Source: an uncultured Clostridia bacterium (GTDB lineage: Bacteria; Bacillota; Clostridia; Oscillospirales; Acutalibacteraceae). From it: a stretch of 53,667 nucleotides of DNA. The DNA lies in assembly GCA_944380875.1 (NCBI GenBank), contig CALWJA010000029.1, positions 1 to 53,667 on the forward strand. Reading direction: 5' to 3'. Shown piece by piece: positions 26,267 to 34,891 of this stretch (its first letter is position 1; each line of letters begins with the position of its first letter). The position numbers and the translations under genes are program-made. Below the pieces are notes generated by a model. The model searched no databases, was not told the DNA's origin, and was given only the letters and a program-made list of their open reading frames with translations.

Positions 26267-27574
26267 TTGAAGCCATTGAAGGACTATAGTTTTGTCAGAG
26301 GATTTAATTACACCCAAAGCAATGTATGGACGGATACTAATTTCTGGGAAGAATACGACCATGATATTGTAGACCGGGATATGGGGTATGCGGAACGGTT
26401 GAAGCTTAACAGCGCCCGTATTTTTCTTACATACTCATCCTATAGAAAAAATAAGGAACAGTTTCTTGCCAATGTAAAAGATTTTGTTCAAACTGCGTGG
26501 GCCCATGGTATTACCACCAACCCTATTATTTATCATGGCTTGCGATTCCTTCCGGAAGATTTTGAACCGTCTGCATGGCGCAGTGGAAAGCCGCCCAAAA
26601 CCCTGCTGGACAAAAGCTGTTGGGTATTGGGAGAACAGTATTTTGACGATCTATATGAAGCAATTGGTAAGGAGCCGGGGCTTTTGTTTTGGGATATATC
26701 CAATGAGCCTGGTTTCCGCAGAAGGCTGGATGACAGCTGTTGGTATCCGGAAGAGCCGGCGTACAGACGTGACCGGTATCCGGATTCCGTGCCGGATGAA
26801 GAGGAAATGCAGGACATTCGGTATCGGCAGGAGCTGGTGTGGGAATTTATCCGCCATTTTTGTAAATATGTCAAAAGCAAGGATTCGGAAAATGCTATCG
26901 GCGTAGGGAATACATTCATATATGAAACGGAAGCCAGCGGAACGGCCGAGCTTGTGGATATTATTGTATTCCATGACTATTTTGAAACCAGAAGCCGTGT
27001 CAGGGAGATTTATGAGCAGGCACTTGCATTGAGCAAAAAATATAATAAGCCTGTTATCAATAATGAAACCTGCTGCATCGGTCGGGCCAATAATTACGAT
27101 ATGGTTTTGGAACTGATTTCCGAATATCCTTTTGGCTGGTATGTGTTTGAACTGATGATCGGCGCAGATGTTTGGAATAGGGTTCACGGTATTGTATATC
27201 CGGACGGAAAGGTTCGCGATCCTTCCATTGTTGCGGCTTTATACGGGTTCTACCGGAAACGGGATGAAGGGATTATCCTGCCGGATGTGAATCAGGAAGG
27301 GCATGTAAACAGGGTTATGGAACTGGCCCGAAAAGTTCTTTCGAAGACAAAGAACGGTTTCGGAGGCGACCACAGCCGGGATACGGAAGAGCTTTTGGAA
27401 GTTTGTGAATATGCAGCCAATCTTCTGGAGGGAGGGGAACTGGTTCCCATGGCCTATCCTCCTACGGCCAAGGTGGAGGCATACCGTCGGCAGGAGCATC
27501 CAGACGCGGATGAAATTAAAGACTGGCTGATGGAACTGCTGGAAATTCTTCGCAAGAGCTGCCATATTGTATGA
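26267..27574 (+). CDS. GH5-like (clan GH-A) glycoside hydrolase, cytoplasmic
   Basis: About 435 residues with a TIM-barrel glycosidase pattern and no signal peptide. The general acid is the glutamate of FWDISNEPG and the nucleophile is probably the glutamate of VINNETCC, in the clan A spacing. An aromatic-rich HDYFETRSRV segment lies between. Similar proteins are often labelled 1,4-beta-xylanase or cellulase-like, but the true substrate is not evident; cytoplasmic location suggests short imported oligosaccharides. An ATG at 26240 opens the frame, yet AAAAGGAGG (26251-26259) sits after it and 7 bases before a TTG at 26267, so TTG is the better start. A terminator follows. Confidence 0.78.
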   Translation: MKPLKDYSFVRGFNYTQSNVWTDTNFWEEYDHDIVDRDMGYAERLKLNSARIFLTYSSYRKNKEQFLANVKDFVQTAWAHGITTNPIIYHGLRFLPEDFEPSAWRSGKPPKTLLDKSCWVLGEQYFDDLYEAIGKEPGLLFWDISNEPGFRRRLDDSCWYPEEPAYRRDRYPDSVPDEEEMQDIRYRQELVWEFIRHFCKYVKSKDSENAIGVGNTFIYETEASGTAELVDIIVFHDYFETRSRVREIYEQALALSKKYNKPVINNETCCIGRANNYDMVLELISEYPFGWYVFELMIGADVWNRVHGIVYPDGKVRDPSIVAALYGFYRKRDEGIILPDVNQEGHVNRVMELARKVLSKTKNGFGGDHSRDTEELLEVCEYAANLLEGGELVPMAYPPTAKVEAYRRQEHPDADEIKDWLMELLEILRKSCHIV

Positions 27575-27609
27575 ATCGGCTGAAAGATTAAAGCATATTA
27601 AGTGTGTGA

Positions 27610-27655
27610 GGAAGGGAAGCGCTTCGTAAGGAAGCGGCTTCCCTTCCGTTTTTTA
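27610..27655 (+). terminator. Rho-independent terminator after the GH5-like gene
   Basis: GGAAGGGAAGC pairs with GCTTCCCTTCC (inner GCTTC/GAAGC as well), followed by GTTTTTTAG. Confidence 0.85.
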
Positions 27656-27720
27656 GTAGGCAGAATGATGAAATTTCCTGTGACATTACTCTATGGTTTT
27701 AGGATGCTGAGGAGGATTAA

Positions 27721-28066
27721 AATAAGGCTGCTTTTCAAATACTTGCAATACCGTATCGAATTATGGAAAGGTATCCCGTTTACTGTGTATTTCATCGTGC
27801 GGCTCTTGACCAATGGCAGTTTATAGCCGAAGGCGGCGAAGATTCGGAAACGTCCTTTGCTGCCGCAAAAAGGGAAGCACTTGAAGAAAGCAGAGTACAA
27901 CCCAAACGGATTAGACTTAAAAGCTTGTCTTATATGCCAGTTACGGTGATATCTCAAAACCGTAGTCAGCCTTGTTTGGTTACCGTATGATGAAACAGTA
28001 AAAAATGGAAATGGGATTCTCATACCTATCCGTTTATATAGAAATGTGAATTGCATAAAAGATTAG
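27721..28066 (+). pseudogene. Decayed NUDIX hydrolase gene
   Basis: Reading from 27721 gives NKAAFQILAIPYRI then MERYPVYCVFHRAALDQWQ and FIAEGGEDSETSFAAAKREA, LEES: the N-terminal strands and NUDIX box (GX5EX7REXXEE pattern) of a (d)NTP pyrophosphatase. Three lesions are visible. A good GAGGAGG (27709-27715) is followed by AATAAG where a start codon is expected, with an in-frame stop just before. After VTVIS the frame loses homology and stops at about 27990. The family's C-terminal motif resumes in another frame (VWLPYDETVKNGNGIL) at about 27976-28066, with some 35-40 residues missing. It is probably non-functional. Confidence 0.65.
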
Positions 28067-28108
28067 GGCATCTTCCTGGCGAAGGATGCCCTAAAGCATA
28101 TTCTTTTT
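28065..28108 (+). terminator. Hairpin after the NUDIX remnant
   Basis: AGGGCATC (28065-28072) pairs with GATGCCCT (28085-28092); the T-run (TTCTTTTTTC) lies 12 bases further on, so termination may be weak. Confidence 0.45.
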
Positions 28109-28180
28109 TCTTGACTTTCCCAATCAATTTTATTAGGATAGTAACGGCAATACAATATATGAAAGAGGCTTGGGGTTCGC

Positions 28181-29593
28181 ATGAAGAAAAAGGAAATGGC
28201 AATGAAAAGGAAAGACGATTTGGGGAAAATCAATGGGATTACAGAAGGGGTTATTTGGAAGCAGCTTCTCTCCTTTTTCTTTCCTATTGTTTTGGGAACT
28301 TTTTTCCAGCAGCTATATAATACCACGGATGCGGTCATTGTAGGAAATTTTGTAGGGAAAGAAGCTCTTGCTGCGGTAGGAGGGTCAACAGGAACACTGA
28401 TCAATTTACTGGTAGGTTTTTTTGTAGGGCTTTCTTCCGGAGCTACTGTGATCATATCTCAATATTTTGGTGGAAGAAATACGGAAGGCTTGGAAAAATC
28501 CGTTCATACTGCTTTTGCCCTTTCCATTGCCGGTGGCGCTGTAATCATGGTTCTGGGAATTGTGTTTTCCCGCTGGGCGCTGGGAGCTATGGGAACTCCG
28601 GAAGAGATTATGGGGCACTCCCTTACCTATATGCGAATCTATTTTTTGGGCATGATCCCTTCTCTTATATATAATATGGGTTCAGGTATCCTGCGGGCTG
28701 TAGGGGATTCCAAACGGCCGCTGTATTTTCTGATTATAAGCTGTGCGGCCAATATTGTTTTAGATCTGCTCTTTGTGGTGGTTTTTGGGCTTGGAACTGC
28801 AGGCGTTGGCATTGCTACCGTCCTTTCCCAGGTAATCAGTGCGGTGCTAGTAATCGTAGCCCTTCTTCGCGCAGAGGATGCCTACCGATTGCATATTCGG
28901 CAAATTCGTTTTACGAACAGTATATTGAGAAAAATTATAACTATTGGTATTCCTGCTGGACTCCAATCGGTAATGTATTCTGTTTCCAATATTATTATCC
29001 AGGCCAGTGTCAATACATTTGGGACGGATACTATAGCTGCCTGGACAGCCTATAGTAAAATAGACGGAATATTCTGGATGATTATGGGTGCTTTCGGCGT
29101 TTCGATTATGACTTTTGTAGGCCAAAATTTTGGTGCTCAGAAATATGATAGAATCCATAAAAGCGTCCGTGTATGCTTGGGTATGGCTTTTGGAGTCTCC
29201 ATAGGAATGAGTGTATTGTTGCTGCTTACAGGCCAGTATATTTATTTGCTTTTTACAGGGGACGGGAAGGTAATAGAGTCCGGCGTAACAATCCTCCGGT
29301 GTATGGTACCCTATTATGCGACATATGTCTGTATTGAGATTCTTTCCGGCGCTGTCCGGGGAACCGGCGATGCAGTTGTTCCCATGCTTATGACCTGTAT
29401 TGGTATTTGTGTCCTTCGAATAATATGGATTTTTACAGTAGTGCCTCAGTGGCATACAATTGAAATGGTTTCATACAGTTATCCCATTACCTGGGGTGTT
29501 ACGTCGTTGCTGTTTATTTTGTATTATTGGAAAGGCGGTTGGCTTAAAAGACGGAGCCTTGCTATGGGATTCGGTTGGAAGGAAGACAAGTAG
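28181..29593 (+). CDS. MATE family efflux transporter
   Basis: Multidrug or metabolite exporter driven by a Na+ or H+ gradient, 470 residues with 12 predicted membrane segments. MATE marks: the first helix and loop LGTFFQQLYNTTDAVIVGNF, GKEALAAVGGSTG, and the repeat-two equivalent PAGLQSVMYSVSNIIIQAS plus VGQNFGAQKYDRI. Start is the ATG at 28181 or the one seven codons later, which has AAGGAAATGGCA before it; the first is kept with low certainty. It is a single gene, sharing a downstream hairpin with the convergent uracil permease gene. Substrate unknown. Confidence 0.94.
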   Translation: MKKKEMAMKRKDDLGKINGITEGVIWKQLLSFFFPIVLGTFFQQLYNTTDAVIVGNFVGKEALAAVGGSTGTLINLLVGFFVGLSSGATVIISQYFGGRNTEGLEKSVHTAFALSIAGGAVIMVLGIVFSRWALGAMGTPEEIMGHSLTYMRIYFLGMIPSLIYNMGSGILRAVGDSKRPLYFLIISCAANIVLDLLFVVVFGLGTAGVGIATVLSQVISAVLVIVALLRAEDAYRLHIRQIRFTNSILRKIITIGIPAGLQSVMYSVSNIIIQASVNTFGTDTIAAWTAYSKIDGIFWMIMGAFGVSIMTFVGQNFGAQKYDRIHKSVRVCLGMAFGVSIGMSVLLLLTGQYIYLLFTGDGKVIESGVTILRCMVPYYATYVCIEILSGAVRGTGDAVVPMLMTCIGICVLRIIWIFTVVPQWHTIEMVSYSYPITWGVTSLLFILYYWKGGWLKRRSLAMGFGWKEDK

Positions 29594-29666
29594 GCCGTTT
29601 GGATGAAGAGAAATAAATTCTATCTACATACAAAATATACATGGCAAAAATAGAAGAAAAAATAGG

Positions 29667-29714
29667 AAAACCGGCGTTGTCCTGTGAGATACAGGGCAAC
29701 GCCGGTTTTTATAT
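29667..29714. terminator. Bidirectional terminator between MATE and uracil permease genes
   Basis: AAAACCGGCGTTG pairs with CAACGCCGGTTTT, with inner CCTGT/ACAGG. Flanking A and T runs serve both strands. Confidence 0.85.
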
Positions 29715-29733
29715 ATCCTATAGACCGAGCAAA

Positions 29734-31086
29734 TTATACCTTAAAGGAAACAGGAGGCTCTTCTTCCTGGAGAGCTTCTCCGTCGTCAAAAACGTAGTCG
29801 TTTCCGGGAAGAACTATGTTGAGCAGAATACCCACAATAGCCGCAATGGCAAGGCCGGAAAGAGTAAGGGAAAATTCCGGTGTTATTGTGAATGTGAGGC
29901 CTGTAGAGCCAAATCCCAGAGCACAGACCAGAATTACAGCAGCAATGATAAGATTACGGGATTTTGTGAAATCCACTTTGTTTTCTACCAGATTCCGGGC
30001 GCCGATGGCGGAAATCATGCCGTAGAGAACGAAAGAAATTCCGCCGATGATAGCGGTAGGAATGGTCTGGATGGCCGCGCCGAATTTGGGGAAGAAAGAA
30101 AGCAGAATAGCAAAGCAGGCAGCAATACGCATTACACGGGGATCGTATACTTTTGTAAGGGCCAGTACACCGGTATTTTCTCCATAGGTGGTGTTGGCAG
30201 GGCCTCCGAAGAAACCAGCCAGGGTGGTGGCCAGGCCGTCACCCAGAAGGGTTCTGTGCAGACCCGGTTTAGCAAGATAGTTTTGTTGGCAGGTGGCGCT
30301 GATAGCCGCAATATCGCCGATGTGTTCCATCATGGTGGCAAGAGCAATGGGCATGATTGTGAGAATAGCGCTAATATCAAATTTTGCGAAAGCAGAGGGA
30401 TTTAGAGCAATACCAATCATATCGGCATTGTTAATGGCAGTGAAGTCCACAGCGTTCATACAGAGAGCCGCAATATAGGAGACCACTATGCCGATCAGAA
30501 TGGGCAGGATTTTTACCATACCTTTTCCGAATATATTGCAGATGATTACGGCAGCCAGAGCAATGAATGCCAGAAGCCAGTTTTCAGAGCAGTTGGATAT
30601 TGCGTTTGGCGCTAAAGTCAGGCCGATGGAAATGATGATGGGGCCAGTAACAACAGGAGGGAAGAACCGCATGATACGCTTTACTCCGAAAGCTGCAATC
30701 AGGCCGGAAAGAACAAGATAAACCAATCCGGCTATCACTACACCGCCGCAGGCGTAGGGAAGCTTTTCAACGTTGGCAACGGCATTTCCGGCTTCATCCT
30801 TGAGCATGGGCGCTACAATTGCGAAACCACCCAAAAAGGCGAAGGAAGAACCCAAAAATGCAGGAACTTTTCCTTTTGACAGGAGATGGAAGAGCAGCGT
30901 GCCCAATCCTGCCATAAGAAGGGAGGTGGAAACATCCAGTCCTGTGATCAAAGGAACCAGAACCGTGGCGCCAAACATGGCAAAGGTATGCTGGATTCCT
31001 AAAATAATCATTTTGGGAATCCCGAGTTTACGCGCGTCGTAAATACCGGTTTCACCGATTACGACTTTCTTTTCGTTTTCGTTCAT
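29734..31086 (-). CDS. uraA: Uracil permease (NCS2/NAT family)
   Basis: Nucleobase:cation symporter of 450 residues and about 12-14 membrane segments; imports uracil for salvage. The NAT signature is TTYGENTGVLALTKVYDPRV near residue 290, almost as in E. coli UraA. Other marks are QHTFAMFGATVLVPLITGLD near the start and GSSFAFLGGFA. Xanthine transport cannot be fully excluded. The ATG follows GAGGAGGTTCTTTC. A 230-base leader with a terminator hairpin precedes the gene, so it is probably controlled by attenuation. Confidence 0.9.
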   Translation of the reverse strand: MNENEKKVVIGETGIYDARKLGIPKMIILGIQHTFAMFGATVLVPLITGLDVSTSLLMAGLGTLLFHLLSKGKVPAFLGSSFAFLGGFAIVAPMLKDEAGNAVANVEKLPYACGGVVIAGLVYLVLSGLIAAFGVKRIMRFFPPVVTGPIIISIGLTLAPNAISNCSENWLLAFIALAAVIICNIFGKGMVKILPILIGIVVSYIAALCMNAVDFTAINNADMIGIALNPSAFAKFDISAILTIMPIALATMMEHIGDIAAISATCQQNYLAKPGLHRTLLGDGLATTLAGFFGGPANTTYGENTGVLALTKVYDPRVMRIAACFAILLSFFPKFGAAIQTIPTAIIGGISFVLYGMISAIGARNLVENKVDFTKSRNLIIAAVILVCALGFGSTGLTFTITPEFSLTLSGLAIAAIVGILLNIVLPGNDYVFDDGEALQEEEPPVSFKV

Positions 31087-31314
31087 GAAAGAACCTCCTC
31101 AAGTCTATTCCAATCCCCCAAAGGGGATTTATGGTACAAAAATATCTTTTTGGAAACAAGAAAAAGGCATAAAAAAAGGCATCCGCTTTTTGAAAAGCAA
31201 TGCCTGCTATTCGGGGAAAAGAACACTTCCACGAATGGATAAAGAAAGAGGGAGACTATACCAAAGAGTAGTATTCCAAAGACAGCTCATCTTTATTCGC
31301 CTCTTCCTACAGTT
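31087..31314 (-). promoter_or_regulatory. Structured leader RNA of the uracil permease gene, class unassigned
   Basis: From the predicted start near 31314 the minus-strand transcript reads through several hairpins. These are AAAGA/TCTTT around TGAGCTG (about 31292-31276), ACTA/TAGT (about 31272-31255), and ATTCG/CGAAT with inner GGAA/TTCC (31236-31209). It ends in a terminator (31205-31171). The early GAGGCG and GATGAGC segments recall parts of lysine riboswitches, but the GCCGAAG core is missing. A PyrR-type attenuator is a reasonable alternative given the gene, though I see no clear PyrR binding loop. Confidence 0.55.
31171..31205 (-). terminator. Attenuator terminator before uraA
   Basis: On the minus strand GGCATTGCTTTT pairs with AAAAGCGGATGCC, followed by seven T residues (31177-31171). 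It lies about 85 bases before the start codon and is therefore a leader terminator. Confidence 0.8.
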
Positions 31315-31320
31315 TTTACA

Positions 31321-31349
31321 ATTCTAGCAGACCATAGATAAAATAGCAA
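31321..31349 (-). promoter_or_regulatory. Promoter of the uraA leader
   Basis: Minus strand TTGCTA (31349-31344), a 17-base spacer and TAGAAT (31326-31321). Confidence 0.65.
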
Positions 31350-31434
31350 GTTTTTTAAAGAAAAAAGTAAAAAATAGGAGAAATATAAAAATACCGGCCA
31401 GGAATGAAATCCCAGCCGGTAAAAAGAGAAGTAT

Positions 31435-33030
31435 TTATGAAAGGGAACGAAGCTTTTTAACTCCGCCGGTAACAAGATATATCCAGCATACTAAAGAAAG
31501 AATAAGATAAAAAACGGTACATATAGCCAGAAATATTTCGGGAGCCATCTGGGAACCCATTTTCAAGTAAAGAAGAACAGGAGGCACCATAATCGCCATT
31601 CCTCCGAGAGTGGATATAAGGGAAGCTATTCCCTGTTTTATAACCACCATTTCGCTGATCCAGTCGAATCGGGGAAACCATAGATTGGCGGATATACCGA
31701 AAAGGGCGCTGAAAAGTTGCACCAAGGAAGGGAGAAGCCACAGGAAAAGCCCCTGTAGGAAAGACATGGGAAGGGCAATCCAGCAGCATATGGAAGCAAA
31801 TAGGATAGAGGGGAGCCCATAGATCAGAGGACAGGCGGCTTTGCTTAAGAGGATGGCTTTTTCTGGAATAGGAAGGCTTCGAAGAATCCAGAAGTTTTTG
31901 CCTTCCAAAGAGAGGGAGGCAGAGGAAGCAATATTCATCATGGCGCAGAAGGAGAGAAAAGCGGCGCATGCCACGGGAATCATAGACTCGATACCGGGAT
32001 AGGGCAGCATTTGCAAAAGGGCTTTCCCTTTTAGAAGGACGGCGCCGCCCATAATGAGAGAAAAGATCGATCCAAAGGAATCGTTGAGCACATAGCCCGG
32101 CAGAGAAAAGAAGCGCCGAAGTTCTTTTTTTGTGAGAGCCCATCCAATGCTGTGAACCTGACCGGCCTTAATCTTTGCGGCATTTTTGCGCCCCAAAGGC
32201 TTTGATAAGGCAATTTTCCAAAAGCTCTTGGAAAGAAGAAAGACGACGGCAGCAAAAGGCAGCAAACACCAAAGAATTAGCTGCAAAAAAGCCAATCCAT
32301 CCCCGGAAGATGCAGCTGCGAATGCATAGAGAGGAGGAAAAGCTCTCTGCAAAGCCTGCTGAATTTCTTCTCCATGGAGAACAAGATCGGAAAAATACCC
32401 CTGTATACCATAGATGGCTGCATAGGTAAGGAGGAAAAATAGCAGCAAAAATAGGGTGGAAAACAAGTTGGAATGATGCAGCCTTTGGGAAAGAAGAGCG
32501 GTTATCCAACCGAAAAAGCAGGAAATAGACATGCCAAAGAAAGTCAGGAGAAGGACTCCCAGAAGATAAAAAACAATTTGTTCAGCCCCTACTGGAACAA
32601 GGAAGCAGTAGACAACTCCGGCGGGCCCCATAACAAAGAGGGTATAAAGGAGGTTCAGCAGCAGCATGACGATCATCCGGCTGGCAAGAATGGCCGAAGG
32701 GCTGAAAGGCATGCTGAGAAGAATCTCATTATCTTTAGCGTGGAAGAGCTGTGATTGAATGGTAAAGATGGTGCCTATAAAGCAGAGAAGGACACAAATA
32801 AGGCCCGCAGACAGGAAATACAGGTTCGAGAATCCTAAAGGAACCAAAGCGGAGGCCATACCATAAAATAACATGCCGGAACTTAAAAGCAGGGCACAAA
32901 TCACATATATGGCAAAAACAGCGATCAAAAGTTTTAAACCCAAACTGCGTTTTTTCTTTTTCCGATATGTCCTTCCGAACAGAGAATCCCAAAGAGATGC
33001 TATATGTAAAAAGATCAGGGACTTATTCAT
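31435..33030 (-). CDS. ABC transporter permease (ABC-2 type, exporter)
   Basis: 531 residues with about 12 hydrophobic segments in two halves. It opens MNKSLIFLHIASLWDSLFGR, then a basic segment and long helices (LGLKLLIAVFAIYVICALLL). Such large permeases pair with a single ATPase in Firmicutes exporters of peptides or of unknown cargo. The frame extends to 33168 inside the ATPase gene, but ATG 33030 behind TTGGAGGACAGCC is the clear start. It overlaps the end of the ATPase gene by 8 bases, so the two are translationally coupled. Cargo unknown. Confidence 0.85.
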   Translation of the reverse strand: MNKSLIFLHIASLWDSLFGRTYRKKKKRSLGLKLLIAVFAIYVICALLLSSGMLFYGMASALVPLGFSNLYFLSAGLICVLLCFIGTIFTIQSQLFHAKDNEILLSMPFSPSAILASRMIVMLLLNLLYTLFVMGPAGVVYCFLVPVGAEQIVFYLLGVLLLTFFGMSISCFFGWITALLSQRLHHSNLFSTLFLLLFFLLTYAAIYGIQGYFSDLVLHGEEIQQALQRAFPPLYAFAAASSGDGLAFLQLILWCLLPFAAVVFLLSKSFWKIALSKPLGRKNAAKIKAGQVHSIGWALTKKELRRFFSLPGYVLNDSFGSIFSLIMGGAVLLKGKALLQMLPYPGIESMIPVACAAFLSFCAMMNIASSASLSLEGKNFWILRSLPIPEKAILLSKAACPLIYGLPSILFASICCWIALPMSFLQGLFLWLLPSLVQLFSALFGISANLWFPRFDWISEMVVIKQGIASLISTLGGMAIMVPPVLLYLKMGSQMAPEIFLAICTVFYLILSLVCWIYLVTGGVKKLRSLS

Positions 33031-33736
33031 GGCTGTCCTCCAATTCCAGGAATACTTCCTCCAGGGAGCTGTTGCCCCGCACTTCTTCCACGGATCCGGA
33101 AACAATAAGTTTGCCTTGGCGGATAATAGCAATCCTATCGCAGAGTTTTTCCGCAACTTCCAACACATGGGTGGAAAAGAAAATCGCTCCGCCGTTGTCG
33201 CATAATTCCCGCATAAGCCCCTTTACCGTATGAGCAGCGACCGGATCCAGGCCTACGAAAGGTTCATCCAGGATCATCAGCTTGGGATTGTGTATGAGGG
33301 CGGAGAGAATAGCCAGTTTTTGCTTCATACCGTGAGAGTAGCTGCTTATGGGGGAACCTAGGTCTTTTTTTAGGTCCAGCATTTCTGCATATTTTTCTAT
33401 ACGAACTTTACGTTCTTCTCTGGAAACTTCATACGCATCCCCCACAAAATGAAGATATTTTATACCGGTAAGGAACTCGTACAGATCCGGATTATCGGGA
33501 ATATACGCCATCCTGCGTTTGCACGCCAGGGGATCTTCCCGAATAGAAATGCCGTCTACATAAATTTCTCCCTTCTCAAAAGGAAGAATGCCGCAGCACG
33601 CTTTAATGGTTGTTGTTTTACCGGCTCCATTATGGCCGATGAAACCATAGATTTCGCCCGGATGAATATGGAGATTTAGCCCATCTACGGCTACTTTTTC
33701 TCCATACTGCTTCGTAAGGTTCTGAATTTTGAGCAT
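33023..33736 (-). CDS. ABC transporter ATP-binding protein
   Basis: 237-residue ATPase that powers the following permease. Walker A is GHNGAGKTTT near residue 38, the signature motif is a variant, SYSHGMKQKLAILSAL near 135, and Walker B with its glutamate is KLMILDEPFVGLD near 155; the switch histidine is in FFSTHVLE. The likely start is ATG 33736 (MLKIQNLTKQYGEK). The upstream in-frame ATG at 33748 is too close to AAAAGG. First gene of a two-gene minus-strand operon. Confidence 0.92.
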   Translation of the reverse strand: MLKIQNLTKQYGEKVAVDGLNLHIHPGEIYGFIGHNGAGKTTTIKACCGILPFEKGEIYVDGISIREDPLACKRRMAYIPDNPDLYEFLTGIKYLHFVGDAYEVSREERKVRIEKYAEMLDLKKDLGSPISSYSHGMKQKLAILSALIHNPKLMILDEPFVGLDPVAAHTVKGLMRELCDNGGAIFFSTHVLEVAEKLCDRIAIIRQGKLIVSGSVEEVRGNSSLEEVFLELEDSHE

Positions 33737-33861
33737 ACAATATCCCATCCTTTTGTAAAATAGCGTATTTCAATTTCAATATAGAGTATTTTAGAGAATA
33801 AGGCGTGAAAGAAAACAAGTTTTTCCGAGGGTCAGAATTCTGCCAGTCAGATGACAGTTTT

Positions 33862-34581
33862 TTATTTATGTTTGTTTCTGTAAATAAGATACGAATAGAC
33901 AACAGGAGGAACCAGCATAAGAAAAACTGCCAGCATCAGAAGATATTCGGATGAAAAGAAACCGGCAAGGATGATAAGAAATCCGCAGATAGTCCATATT
34001 TTGCCGCCGAAACGATGGGTTTTTACCCAGTTCTCTTCATCATACAGTGTCCAGGGCAGCCGGATACCTACCGTATAGCTGGGGCGGCATTTGGGTAGAT
34101 AATTTCCTACTGCAACAATAAAAAGGCCCAGCAGGAATGGAATATAACGGGCAGGTTCCGGAGAGTTATAGAGGGTATAGAAAAGGGTAATCGTTTCCAT
34201 GGTGAGCGTCAGAATAGGTACAAACCATTTGCCGATCTGAAGCATAATTTTTGGAATATTACTCATTTTGGGGTCATTGTGCAGCATGAACCATACGGTA
34301 CAGTTTAAGAGAAGCATAAAGGAAGGAATCCCGAAAACGACCATAGCTTTAGGGCTCCAGCCGTTCGGAATGCCGTCCGCTCCCCAATGGGTGACGATTG
34401 TTTGGGGAAGCTCATCATACACGGATATTCCGAAAAGAATGGGGAGCATGCACATACCGCAGGAAATCCAAAAGGAAGAATTTTTCCAGAATGGTTTTGT
34501 ATGCCCTTCAGCGGCCGAAACAGCAGGAGAGAATTTAGAAATTTTCTTTTTTTCTGTAATCATCTTTTGTTTCCGATCCAT
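33862..34581 (-). CDS. SdpI family membrane protein
   Basis: 239 residues. A DUF1648 segment comes first (PQTIVTHWGADGIPNGWSPK), then the SdpI domain (GNYLPKCRPSYTVGIRLPWT, LYDEENWVKTHRFGGKIW), with about six membrane helices. In Bacillus, SdpI confers immunity to the SdpC toxin and, when bound to toxin, sequesters the repressor SdpR. Here no sdpC-like toxin gene is present. The ORF overlaps the end of the ArsR-type gene by 47 bases, which is long, so a start a few codons downstream (MITEKKK) is possible. Confidence 0.88.
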   Translation of the reverse strand: MDRKQKMITEKKKISKFSPAVSAAEGHTKPFWKNSSFWISCGMCMLPILFGISVYDELPQTIVTHWGADGIPNGWSPKAMVVFGIPSFMLLLNCTVWFMLHNDPKMSNIPKIMLQIGKWFVPILTLTMETITLFYTLYNSPEPARYIPFLLGLFIVAVGNYLPKCRPSYTVGIRLPWTLYDEENWVKTHRFGGKIWTICGFLIILAGFFSSEYLLMLAVFLMLVPPVVYSYLIYRNKHK

Positions 34582-34858
34582 GATCTATATCTCCTCCTTG
34601 AAATTGAGAAAACCAAAGCATTAGTTCTTCAAAAACGGAAATATTCAAATCGTAATATATAAAATTCTTTTGTTTTGTCTCTGTAATGAGCCCAGCTTTT
34701 TTCAGCAGGGAAAGGTGATAGGAAACAGTGGCTCCTGTTAAAGAAAAATGGGAAGAGATTTCCCCAGCGGATAATCTGCCGCTTTTCAAAAGCACCAGAA
34801 TCTCTCTTCGAACAGGATCCGAAAGAGCTTTAAATGTTTCCGGAAATCCCATTTCCAT
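34535..34858 (-). CDS. SdpR-like ArsR family repressor
   Basis: 107-residue winged-helix regulator: FKALSDPVRREILVLLKSGR, recognition helix region SLTGATVSYHLSLLKKAGLI, and the wing TETKQKNFIYYDLN. No metal-binding cysteines are present, in line with the SdpR group rather than metal sensors. The start is either of two ATGs (34858 or 34852) behind GGGAGGTGGG. First gene of the sdpRI-like operon, with a palindromic operator 14 bases upstream of its start. Confidence 0.9.
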   Translation of the reverse strand: MEMGFPETFKALSDPVRREILVLLKSGRLSAGEISSHFSLTGATVSYHLSLLKKAGLITETKQKNFIYYDLNISVFEELMLWFSQFQGGDIDHGSETKDDYRKKENF

Positions 34859-34871
34859 CCCACCTCCCTAA

Positions 34872-34891
34872 ATTTAGAAATTTTTCTAAAT
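34872..34891. promoter_or_regulatory. Palindromic operator upstream of the sdpR-like gene
   Basis: ATTTAGAAA (34872-34880), two bases, TTTCTAAAT (34883-34891): a perfect 9-2-9 inverted repeat. A related half-site ATTCTAAAT lies at about 34939-34947. Autoregulation by the SdpR-like protein is the natural reading. Confidence 0.65.

Noticed and set aside
29641-30405. 254-codon plus-strand open frame
   Set aside because: Antisense to uraA and its terminator.
31205-31314. Lysine riboswitch in the uraA leader
   Set aside because: GAGGCG and GATGAGC are similar, but the GCCGAAG core and the five-helix junction are not present, and the gene is a nucleobase permease.
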